From Chloroflexota bacterium (GTDB lineage Bacteria > Chloroflexota > Dehalococcoidia > Dehalococcoidales > UBA2162): a stretch of 5,676 nucleotides of DNA. Where the stretch lies: positions 1-5,676 of the forward strand of contig JACQOL010000173.1 in assembly GCA_016202555.1 (NCBI GenBank), given 5' to 3'. The translations under genes and the position numbers were made by a program. Shown in pieces: positions 1-5,582 of the stretch (position 1 is its first letter; each line of letters starts with the position of its first letter). The notes below the pieces were generated by a model. It worked only from the letters and a program-made list of their open reading frames with translations. It ran no database searches and had not been told where the DNA came from.

Positions 1-1923
1 AGCATCCATCTGGTCTTCTAGCTCCGCTACCACCTCTCTCTCGCCAATTACCCAGCCATTCTCACCGTTAAAACCCTCCCACCACCACCCATCCAGAACA
101 CTGAGTTGAGGGACGCCGTTTATCGAAGCCTTCATACCGCTGGTACCGCTTGCCTCCTGGAGACGCCGCGGATTATTTAACCAGAGGTCAACTCCGTGAA
201 CTAGGTAACGGGCGAGACGCATATCGTAGTCCTCAACAAAGGCGATATGCCCTTGGAACTGGCGGTCTTTAGCCAGATTGTACACCTGTTGGAGGAGGTG
301 TTTGGAAGCAATATCAGCCGGGTGTGATTTACCGGCGAAGATTATTTGTACCGGCCGCTCCCGATTGTTTAATATCCGCTTGAGCCGTTCAATATCATAA
401 AACATCAGCGCCGGCCGCTTATACTCCGCAAATCGACGGACAAAACCGATTGTCATAGTCTCACTACCGAGTAAAGAGCCGGCTGCCACCACTTGTTCTG
501 CAGTTACGCCTTCCCGAGTCCATAATGCTTGAGCGCGCTGTACAATGATATGCACTAGCTTTCGCCTCAGGTTTCGTCTGACTTCACAAAACTCTGCATC
601 CGGAATCTCATCAATGGCATTCCAGACCTCAGGGTCATCATGTCTTTTCAGTGGGACCTGTCCCATATACTTCTCAAGCAGCTGGTATAGCTCCGGCGCC
701 AGCCAGGTGGGGAGATGAATGCCATTGGTAATGTGGGAAATAGGCACCTTACTTTCGCTTACTCCAGGCCACAGGCTATGCCACATCCGCCGGGCCACCT
801 GACTGTGCAGCTGGCTTACACCGCAACTGTGACCAGACATTTTTAATGCTAGCGCCGTCATATTGAAGCTGTCCGGGCCAGAACTATCTGCCTTACCCAG
901 CTCCAAGAAGGTTTCACGGGTGATGCCAAGCGAATCCCAGTAGCCTGCGAAGTATTTTTCGATTAGTTGGGATGAAAAAATATCATTGCCCGCTGGTACC
1001 GGCGTATGGGTAGTGAAAACGGAGTTTGCTCTTATACGGTCGACTGCCTCGGTAAAGGAGGCTCCTTTAGCCACCTCTTCTCTTACCCGTTCTAACAACA
1101 TAAAAGCGGTGTGTCCTTCGTTCGTATGCCATACCGAAGGTGATATACTCAGTGCTTTCATAAGTTGAACGCCCCCCACGCCGAGCAATATTTCTTGTTG
1201 CAGACGTTCCTCACGGTCAGCAGTATAAAGCCGAGCTGACAACAGGCGGTTGCTAGGAGAATTCTGGGCGACGCTAGTATCAATCAGGTAGAGTTTGACA
1301 TGACCTAAAAGGACCTGCCAGGCGCTGAAGAAAAGGGGTTTGCCGGCGAGCTGGATTGACAATAGTGGCTCGTGTCCTTCTGGCCATAGAACCGGGGAGA
1401 TGGGGGCTGCGTAGAAATCAAGCTGACGGTAGGTTTCTTCCTGCCAGCCATCAGCAGATATGTGCTGCCTGAAATACCCCTGGGGATACATAAAGCCAAC
1501 ACCGACAAAGGGTAGCCCCAGGTTACAGGCCTCCTTGCACATATCTCCTGCCAGAATCCCGAGTCCTCCAGCATATATCGGTAGGGAATTATGCAGGGCA
1601 AATTCGGCAGAAAAATAAGCAACGGGACCACGGAGCATGTTCGGGTAGTTCGCGGCAAACCAGGTGTCTTTAACCGATAGGGTCGCATCAAACTCTCTGA
1701 TAACATCGTCATATAGTTTTAGAAAGCCGGGGTCTCCAGCCGCCTTAGTTAACTTAAGTGGGTCGATGTCACGTAGCAGCTTAACAGGATTCTGACCCGT
1801 TGACCTCCACAGGGCATAATCCAGCGAGGCAAATAATCGGCGCGGCTCATCGTGCCAACTCCACCATAAATTACCGGCTAATTCCTGTAGCCTGTAAATA
1901 CGCTCGGGGAAACTTGATACCAT
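1..1923 (-). CDS. glgP: alpha-glucan (glycogen/maltodextrin) phosphorylase, C-terminus cut by window edge
   Basis: This is a PLP-dependent glycosyltransferase (GT35) that splits alpha-1,4-glucan with phosphate to give glucose 1-phosphate in the cytoplasm. The reading frame is open from an ATG at 1923 to base 1 (641 codons, no stop), so the C-terminus lies outside the window. The N-terminus, with NLWWSW near residues 18-23, matches the DUF3417 domain of the bacterial short-type phosphorylases (TIGR02094 group). Visible core motifs are AEFALHNSLPIYAGGLG from about residue 106, HTNEGHTAF from 266, TTHTPVPAGND around His306, ITNGIH, FVRRFAEYKRP with Arg496 and Lys502 (phosphate/substrate site), and EASGTSGMKA with the PLP lysine at Lys598. 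From memory of family lengths, roughly 80-220 residues are missing. The usual NGVS motif reads CGVS here (Cys367). The start has only a weak AGG as a possible ribosome binding site. The family is certain; the preferred glucan (glycogen or maltodextrin) cannot be told. Confidence 0.95.
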   Translation of the reverse strand, partial: MVSSFPERIYRLQELAGNLWWSWHDEPRRLFASLDYALWRSTGQNPVKLLRDIDPLKLTKAAGDPGFLKLYDDVIREFDATLSVKDTWFAANYPNMLRGPVAYFSAEFALHNSLPIYAGGLGILAGDMCKEACNLGLPFVGVGFMYPQGYFRQHISADGWQEETYRQLDFYAAPISPVLWPEGHEPLLSIQLAGKPLFFSAWQVLLGHVKLYLIDTSVAQNSPSNRLLSARLYTADREERLQQEILLGVGGVQLMKALSISPSVWHTNEGHTAFMLLERVREEVAKGASFTEAVDRIRANSVFTTHTPVPAGNDIFSSQLIEKYFAGYWDSLGITRETFLELGKADSSGPDSFNMTALALKMSGHSCGVSQLHSQVARRMWHSLWPGVSESKVPISHITNGIHLPTWLAPELYQLLEKYMGQVPLKRHDDPEVWNAIDEIPDAEFCEVRRNLRRKLVHIIVQRAQALWTREGVTAEQVVAAGSLLGSETMTIGFVRRFAEYKRPALMFYDIERLKRILNNRERPVQIIFAGKSHPADIASKHLLQQVYNLAKDRQFQGHIAFVEDYDMRLARYLVHGVDLWLNNPRRLQEASGTSGMKASINGVPQLSVLDGWWWEGFNGENGWVIGEREVVAELEDQMDA

Positions 1924-1934
1924 ATTTACCTAAC

Positions 1935-1963
1935 ATACTAATAAAATAATGACTGTTTGTCTA
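1935..1963 (-). promoter_or_regulatory. possible sigma-70-type promoter for the phosphorylase gene
   Basis: Read on the minus strand, TAGACA (1958-1963, one mismatch to TTGACA) and TAGTAT (1935-1940, two mismatches to TATAAT) are separated by exactly 17 bases. A start about seven bases past the -10 box would leave only a few bases before the ATG at 1923, so the message would be nearly leaderless. That fits the poor ribosome binding site. The boxes are imperfect and the region is AT-rich, so a chance match is possible. Confidence 0.3.
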
Positions 1964-1982
1964 CCTATTGTGAGTTGTAGAC
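1959..1982. repeat. inverted repeat GTCTAC / GTAGAC, possible operator
   Basis: GTCTAC at 1959-1964 and GTAGAC at 1977-1982 form a perfect 6-bp inverted repeat with a 12-base spacer. The left arm overlaps the -35 box proposed for the phosphorylase gene, which is where a repressor would bind. The 9-mer TTTGTCTAC at 1956-1964 recurs at 2186-2194 in the same intergenic region. No regulator family is recognised from the sequence, and six-base arms can occur by chance. Confidence 0.3.
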
Positions 1983-2037
1983 GGCTTGAAACAGCTCGGC
2001 TTCTTTACTTGGCTTTGGATTAGGTAAGGAGTAATTC

Positions 2038-2067
2038 GTAGCGCCGGCTACTGGTATTGCTCGCAAT
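2038..2067 (+). repeat. two adjacent small hairpins
   Basis: GTAGC-GCCG-GCTAC (2038-2051) is a perfect 5-bp stem with a four-base loop. Four bases further on, ATTG-CTCG-CAAT (2056-2067) is a 4-bp stem with a four-base loop, or 5 bp with a two-base loop. No T-run follows, so this is not a typical intrinsic terminator. It could be part of a small structured RNA together with the tRNA-like sequence downstream, or chance. Confidence 0.25.
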
Positions 2068-2093
2068 GATTTCAGTTGGTCTCTAATCTGCCA

Positions 2094-2167
2094 TGCGGGT
2101 CAAGTGGTGGGACTTTCGAAAGCACCTTCTCGCTGATTTCCAACCGGTTCGAATCCTCTTCGCTCCA
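2094..2167 (+). pseudogene. decayed tRNA-like sequence, probably a tRNA-Ser-type relic
   Basis: The 3' end looks like a tRNA. TTCGAAT at 2148-2154 is a T-loop, GG before it pairs with CC after it, then come five T-stem bases (2155-2159), seven acceptor bases TCGCTCC (2160-2166) and a discriminator A (2167). Upstream, TG (2094-2095) followed by a possible D-arm (GTC/GAC around AAGTGGTGG, 2099-2113) and TTCGAAA (2117-2123) with a CGA anticodon resemble a serine tRNA with a long variable region. However, the T-stem has two mismatched pairs, the anticodon stem is mostly unpaired, and the acceptor 5' strand GGAGCGA is absent upstream. It is therefore not a working tRNA. The 3' end is more convincing than the rest, and the serine assignment is tentative. 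Confidence 0.35.
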
Positions 2168-2257
2168 TGTTTACATTTGTCAAACTTTGTCTACGCTTAG
2201 TGAACTGAACGTAATCTGCTCAAGATTATTTGATCCGCATCACTTCTGAGATGGTCG

Positions 2258-2266
2258 TGATATAAT
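2258..2266 (+). promoter_or_regulatory. extended -10 promoter for the hydrolase gene
   Basis: TGATATAAT at 2258-2266 is a full extended -10 element: TG, one base, then a perfect TATAAT. No good -35 box lies at the usual spacing; TTGATC at 2230-2235 is too far upstream (25 bases). Extended -10 promoters often work without a -35 box. Transcription would begin at about 2272-2274, 16-18 bases before the hydrolase start codon and on top of a GTG at 2273. Confidence 0.55.
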
Positions 2267-2272
2267 ACCATT

Positions 2273-2293
2273 GTGACCCCCCTTAAATCGTGA
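2273..2293 (+). CDS. possible leaderless mini-ORF coupled to the hydrolase start
   Basis: GTG at 2273 opens a frame of six sense codons (M-T-P-L-K-S) that stops with TGA at 2291-2293. This stop overlaps the hydrolase start as GTGA at 2290-2293. The predicted transcription start falls at or beside the GTG, so the codon could be read by leaderless initiation, and the overlap would let a terminating ribosome restart on the hydrolase. The hydrolase start has no recognisable Shine-Dalgarno sequence, which makes coupling attractive. A frame this short can easily arise by chance. Confidence 0.2.
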   Translation: MTPLKS

Positions 2294-3105
2294 AACAAGT
2301 TGAATACCGTGAAGAGGGTAGCGGGCCGGACACCATATTGCTATTTCACGGTGGTCACATGCGGGCAACTTCTGATTCAGGTGAAGCGTTCTTTGTAGAA
2401 AATTGCTATCGAGTTATAATCCCCTCCCGGCCTGGTTACGGCAAAACTCCGCTCACCGCAGGCAGAAGCGCGGCTGATTTTGCTGATATGATGGCAGAAT
2501 TCATAGCAGACCTCCATTTCAAAACCATTACTGTTGTAGGTAATTCCGGGGGTGGGCCTACGGCATTGCAATTTGCACAACGCCACCCAGAATTACTAAA
2601 CGCCTTGATCATGCAGTCGGCAGTTGGCCATGATGGATGGCCGGGCGCAAAACTTCACAGGTTATCCCACATCGGGTTTAACCCCATAACCGAGAAATTA
2701 ACCTGGGCATTCATACATGCGGGATTCACCTTTTTCCCGCAAACCATGCTGAAATTTATGCTTGGCAGCTTATCCACTAAACCACCAGATGAGGCGCTTC
2801 ATACTATCCGGGATAAGCAAAGAACAGCGATGATACAGGTCTTTAAACAGATGCGCTCAGGTCATGGTTTTTTGAATGATATACATTATCGCATTTGCAA
2901 TGTAGAAAGCATTAGCGTCCCAACCTTGATACTCCACAGTAAGAATGATGGCAGTGTTGATTTGAGCCATCCGCAATATCTTGCGGAACATATTCAAGGT
3001 AGCACTCTTTTCCTGTCAGAAGCAGAAAACCACATGTTCTGGTACAGTGATTATTATTCTGAAATAAGAAATGAGATGAAACGATTTCTTGACTCTCTCG
3101 TTTAA
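2290..3105 (+). CDS. alpha/beta-fold hydrolase, 271 aa
   Basis: A soluble alpha/beta hydrolase (esterase/lipase-like group); the substrate cannot be inferred. The core order is complete: oxyanion-hole motif HGG at residues 20-22, the strand and turn IIPSRPGYGKT at 43-53, nucleophile elbow GNSGG with Ser86, acid Asp220 in the strand-end segment LILHSKNDGSVD, and His248 in ENHMFW. Residues about 115-200 are the variable cap. No signal peptide or transmembrane segment is evident. The start must be the GTG at 2290: a stop lies at 2284-2286 in frame, and the next Met (residue 24) would delete the HGG motif. The stop is TAA at 3103-3105. It is monocistronic, on the strand opposite its neighbours, and its codons look somewhat more A/T-rich, so acquisition is possible. 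The similar meta-cleavage hydrolases and haloperoxidase-like proteins share this fold, so no specific name is given. Confidence 0.9.
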   Translation: MKQVEYREEGSGPDTILLFHGGHMRATSDSGEAFFVENCYRVIIPSRPGYGKTPLTAGRSAADFADMMAEFIADLHFKTITVVGNSGGGPTALQFAQRHPELLNALIMQSAVGHDGWPGAKLHRLSHIGFNPITEKLTWAFIHAGFTFFPQTMLKFMLGSLSTKPPDEALHTIRDKQRTAMIQVFKQMRSGHGFLNDIHYRICNVESISVPTLILHSKNDGSVDLSHPQYLAEHIQGSTLFLSEAENHMFWYSDYYSEIRNEMKRFLDSLV

Positions 3106-3284
3106 GACTAATATTAGGGTAGCTTTCATGATACGCTTCGGCGTTTATCGTTAAGGGCTGAAAGCTGACTCGAACGTCATGGTTCTGTCTATCATCAGGT
3201 ACCGCCCACCATAACTAGTAGAATTACCCACGGCGACATGAGAGGCAAAACTATTAAGAACCAAAGTAGAGGAAATCGTCGGGT
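3106..3284. other. convergent intergenic gap between hydrolase and nfnB
   Basis: These 179 bases separate two genes that end toward each other. The left third contains a nested hairpin (3121-3166). Bases 3167-3284 contain no open frame or T-run terminator I can support on either strand, so how nfnB transcription ends is not visible. Confidence 0.6.
3121..3166 (+). terminator. nested hairpin with UUCG tetraloop downstream of the hydrolase, not a canonical terminator
   Basis: AGCTTTCA (3121-3128) and TGAAAGCT (3159-3166) are perfect 8-bp inverted arms. Inside them, ACGC-TTCG-GCGT (3133-3144) is a hairpin with the very stable C(UUCG)G tetraloop, extended by GAT (3130-3132) pairing with ATC (3147-3149) across a two-base bulge. 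It begins 15 bases after the hydrolase stop, where a terminator or mRNA 3'-end stabiliser would lie. No T-run follows on either strand, so it is not a standard Rho-independent terminator. It could also be a relic of a short palindromic repeat element. Confidence 0.4.
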
Positions 3285-4685
3285 TTAGTGTAGACCTTTG
3301 AGATAAGTATCAATCGATGCCGCCGCCCGTTTGCCGGCACCCATAGCACTGATGACGGTAGCGGTACCGGTGACAATATCGCCGCCAGCCCAAACTTTGG
3401 GCTTCACTGTCTTACCGGTAGTCTCGTTAGCCGTTACAGTGCCCCATCTGGTAGTTTCCAGCCCCTTGGTAGTCGCGGCAATCAGCGGATTGGGCGTCGT
3501 GCCAAGAGCGATTATCACTACATCGACATCAAGGATAAACTCACTTCTGGGTTTAACAATAGGGCGGCGGCGTCCACTTTCATCAGGCTCACCAAGCTCC
3601 ATTTCGTAGCACTCCATGCCTATCACCCAATTCTGTGCGTTGCCCAGGAACTGCTTAGGGCTAGTTAAGAACTTAAACTGGATGCCCTCTTCTTCAGCGT
3701 TTTCCACTTCCTCCTGCCGAGCTGGCATCTCTTCCTTAGAGCGACGGTAGACAACATAGACTTCTTGGGCACCAAACCTGATGGCACACCTCGCTGAATC
3801 CATCGCCACATTACCGCCACCAATGACGGCTACCCTTTTCCCCAACCTGAGCGGGGTATCATATTCCGGGAAGAGATAAGCCTTCATCAGATTGACTCGG
3901 GTGAGGAATTCATTTGCCGAATAAACACCACCCAGATTTTCACCAGGGATATTCAGAAGCACTGGTAATCCAGCTCCAGTACCCAGAAAAACAGCGTTGT
4001 AGCCGTTAGTGAGCAATTCGTCAACAGTGTCAATCTTTCCGATGACCGAGTCCAGTTGAAGTTCGACTCCGAGAGAAGTCACATAATCAATCTCAGCCTG
4101 AACAATATCTTTAGGTAACCTGAATTCCGGAATACCATAAACCAATACACCACCGCCGACATGTAATGCCTCGAAAAGGGTAACCTTGTGCCCCATCTTA
4201 GCTAAATCAGCAGCGGCGGCTAATCCGGCGGGACCCGAACCAACGACGGCTACTCGTTTACCGGTCGGTGCCAGTGGGGTTGGTGCTGAACTGGAATTCG
4301 CTTTCTCTCGTTGCCAGTCAGCTACATACCGCTCCAGGCGGCCAATCGCTACCGGTGCCCCGGGTTTAGCCAGGACACATACCGCTTCGCACTGGGTCTC
4401 TTGGGGGCAGACCCGCCCACAGATAGCAGGCAGGCTGTTCTTATCCTTGAGTATCCTCGCTGCCTCTAACATGTTACCTTCAGTAAGGGCCTTGATAAAA
4501 CCGGGGATATTAATGCCTACTGGACAGCCTTTGATACAAGGGCGTTTAGGACATTGGAGACAGCGGTTGGCTTCAGCTTGAGCCTGCTTAAAATCGTAAC
4601 CGAGGGCAACCTCATTGAAGTTTCTCCTCCGCACTTTAGGCTCTTGCTTGGGCATTGGTTCTCGTTTTAAGTTAAGTTTGGGCAT
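3285..4685 (-). CDS. nfnB: NADH-dependent reduced ferredoxin:NADP+ oxidoreductase, large subunit (GltD/GltA-like)
   Basis: This is the 466-residue large subunit of the bifurcating transhydrogenase NfnAB. From family knowledge it carries the bifurcating FAD, two [4Fe-4S] clusters, and the NADPH and ferredoxin sites. Visible in order are an N-terminal cysteine set C42-x2-C45-x4-C50-x3-C54, then C89-x3-C93-x5-C99-x3-C103 with the CPQE segment (Glu96; the family has a Glu-ligated cluster). Next come the FAD Rossmann motif GSGPAGL (149-155), the flavin segment GGGVLVYGIPEFRLPK from 177, a second Rossmann motif GGGNVAMD (289-296) with the NADP-type YRRSKEEMPA (Arg314/Arg315), and the C-terminal FAD motif AGGDIVTG (433-440). 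The ATG at 4685 lies 11 bases after the nfnA stop with only a weak GAG upstream, so translational coupling is likely. The same domain set occurs in the glutamate synthase small subunit, but the adjacent nfnA and the absence of a large GltB favour Nfn (also called sulfide dehydrogenase SudA). Confidence 0.9.
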   Translation of the reverse strand: MPKLNLKREPMPKQEPKVRRRNFNEVALGYDFKQAQAEANRCLQCPKRPCIKGCPVGINIPGFIKALTEGNMLEAARILKDKNSLPAICGRVCPQETQCEAVCVLAKPGAPVAIGRLERYVADWQREKANSSSAPTPLAPTGKRVAVVGSGPAGLAAAADLAKMGHKVTLFEALHVGGGVLVYGIPEFRLPKDIVQAEIDYVTSLGVELQLDSVIGKIDTVDELLTNGYNAVFLGTGAGLPVLLNIPGENLGGVYSANEFLTRVNLMKAYLFPEYDTPLRLGKRVAVIGGGNVAMDSARCAIRFGAQEVYVVYRRSKEEMPARQEEVENAEEEGIQFKFLTSPKQFLGNAQNWVIGMECYEMELGEPDESGRRRPIVKPRSEFILDVDVVIIALGTTPNPLIAATTKGLETTRWGTVTANETTGKTVKPKVWAGGDIVTGTATVISAMGAGKRAAASIDTYLKGLH

Positions 4686-4696
4686 ACATTTTTATC

Positions 4697-5545
4697 TCAA
4701 ACATCATCAAGAGAGATACCATGCTGGGACTGCCATTGCTCAAAGGAAATCTTCTCTTCCTCAAGGTAGATGCGTTGGCGAGCCAGCAGTAAGTCCCAAT
4801 CCACCTGATATCCATCGAATTCAGGCCCATCCATACAGGCAAATTTGGTTACGCCACCAATCGAAACCCGGCAGCAGCCACACATCCCGGTACCCTCAAC
4901 CATTATTGGATTCAGGCTGACAATAGTTTTTACCCCAAAAGGCTCCGTGGTTTTGGCACAGAATTTCATCATCAGGCTGGGCCCAATAGCAATTACCCGG
5001 TCAATCCTCTCATCACTTTCCAGTAGTTCCTTTAGCGGCTCGGTTACTAACCCTTTACGAGCATAAGAGCCATCATTAGTTGTAACTATAAGCTGGTCGC
5101 TGACGCTGCGTAGCTGGTCTTCCCAGAAGATTAAATCTTTGTTCCGTGCCCCTAACATAGCAATAACCTTATTCCCCTTCTCCTTCAGGGCGCGGGCAAT
5201 AGGCATGATTGTCGCCACGGCAAAGCCGCCGGCAACACAGACGACAGTACCGAAGTGCTCGATGTGAGTCGGTAAGCCCAGTGGCCCAACAAAATTAAGC
5301 AGGGAATCGCCAGCCTGCAGTAAGGCTAGCCGGTGAGTCGTCGTTCCTACTTCCATAAAAACGATAGTAATACTCCCCTCCTCCTGCTTCCAGTCGGCGA
5401 TAGTAAGTGGGATGCGCTCGCCTTTCTCATCCACTCTGATAACGACAAACTGTCCTGCCTGGGCTTTCTTCGCCACTTTTGGTGCCTCAATCTTAAAGAG
5501 ATGGACATTAGGCACCAGGTCTTGTTTAAATAGTATCTTATACAA
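4697..5545 (-). CDS. nfnA: NADH-dependent reduced ferredoxin:NADP+ oxidoreductase, small subunit (PyrK/SudB-like)
   Basis: This 282-residue subunit of NfnAB oxidises NADH through FAD and passes electrons to a [2Fe-2S] cluster leading to NfnB. It has an FAD-binding barrel with RIPLTI at 44-49, a nucleotide-binding domain starting at CVAGGFAVATIMP (103-115) and including GARNKDLIFWED (132-143), and a C-terminal iron-sulfur motif EGTGMCGCCRV with Cys222 and Cys225, then Cys237 in KFACMDGPEFDG. The family's usual fourth ligand is an Asp (DGTGMC); here it is Glu217, codon GAG. The start is a TTG at 5545: TAA lies immediately upstream in frame, AGAGAAG precedes it closely as a Shine-Dalgarno sequence, and MYKIL matches how the family begins. 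It is first in the operon with nfnB. Alternative names are sulfide dehydrogenase subunit SudB or ferredoxin-NADP+ reductase subunit alpha. PyrK is excluded by the nfnB partner and the non-Cys first ligand. Confidence 0.9.
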   Translation of the reverse strand: MYKILFKQDLVPNVHLFKIEAPKVAKKAQAGQFVVIRVDEKGERIPLTIADWKQEEGSITIVFMEVGTTTHRLALLQAGDSLLNFVGPLGLPTHIEHFGTVVCVAGGFAVATIMPIARALKEKGNKVIAMLGARNKDLIFWEDQLRSVSDQLIVTTNDGSYARKGLVTEPLKELLESDERIDRVIAIGPSLMMKFCAKTTEPFGVKTIVSLNPIMVEGTGMCGCCRVSIGGVTKFACMDGPEFDGYQVDWDLLLARQRIYLEEEKISFEQWQSQHGISLDDV

Positions 5546-5548
5546 TTA

Positions 5549-5555
5549 CTTCTCT
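5549..5555 (-). promoter_or_regulatory. Shine-Dalgarno sequence of nfnA
   Basis: AGAGAAG on the minus strand ends three bases before the TTG start codon at 5545. The spacing is short, but it is the only purine-rich stretch near the start, and it supports the TTG as the real initiation codon together with the in-frame stop directly upstream. Confidence 0.5.
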
Positions 5556-5578
5556 AAAAACAGATTTAAATCAATCTG
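5556..5578 (-). terminator. terminator-like hairpin with T-run in the nfnA leader, possible attenuator or operator
   Basis: On the minus strand CAGATT (5578-5573) and AATCTG (5566-5561) are 6-bp inverted arms with a six-base loop, followed at once by TTTTT (5560-5556). This has the layout of an intrinsic terminator but a weak, AT-rich stem. It sits just upstream of the nfnA Shine-Dalgarno sequence. The same bases contain the palindrome GATTTAAATC (5563-5572) and TTGATTTAAATCTG (5574-5561), which matches eight of the ten fixed positions of the FNR consensus TTGAT-N4-ATCAA. It may be an attenuator, an operator, or the end of an upstream transcript. Confidence 0.35.
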
Positions 5579-5582
5579 ACCA

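Larger units (their letters stand above)
1924..2289. other. 366-base divergent intergenic region without a protein gene
   Basis: This stretch separates the leftward phosphorylase from the rightward hydrolase. I see no open frame with a coherent protein in it. It holds the possible phosphorylase promoter and inverted repeat (1935-1982), two back-to-back hairpins (2038-2067), a tRNA-like relic (about 2094-2167), two copies of TTTGTC ten bases apart (2176-2181 and 2186-2191), and the hydrolase promoter (2258-2266). Bases 1983-2037 show nothing I can name. Confidence 0.7.

Noticed and set aside
1305..1712. Open frame of 135 codons on the minus strand
   Set aside because: It lies wholly inside the phosphorylase gene in another frame of the same strand, and its translation shows no protein-like motif order.
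2087..2167. Working tRNA gene
   Set aside because: Bases 2087-2093 do not pair with 2160-2166, the T-stem has mismatches, and the anticodon stem is largely unpaired.
2377..2586. 69-codon minus-strand frame
   Set aside because: It is antisense to the hydrolase HGG-to-Ser86 region, which carries the recognised catalytic motifs.
3331..3609. Valine/alanine-rich 92-codon plus-strand frame resembling a membrane peptide
   Set aside because: It is antisense to the conserved C-terminal FAD motif of nfnB; the hydrophobic look comes from reading the opposite strand of that coding sequence.
4186..4581. Open frame of 131 codons on the plus strand
   Set aside because: It is antisense to the nfnB cysteine and FAD motifs, which are clearly the coding sense; it is a shadow of that GC-rich coding region.
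3285..4685. Glutamate synthase small subunit (gltD) as the preferred name
   Set aside because: The domain set is shared, but there is no large GltB subunit beside it and the adjacent gene is the NfnA/SudB partner.
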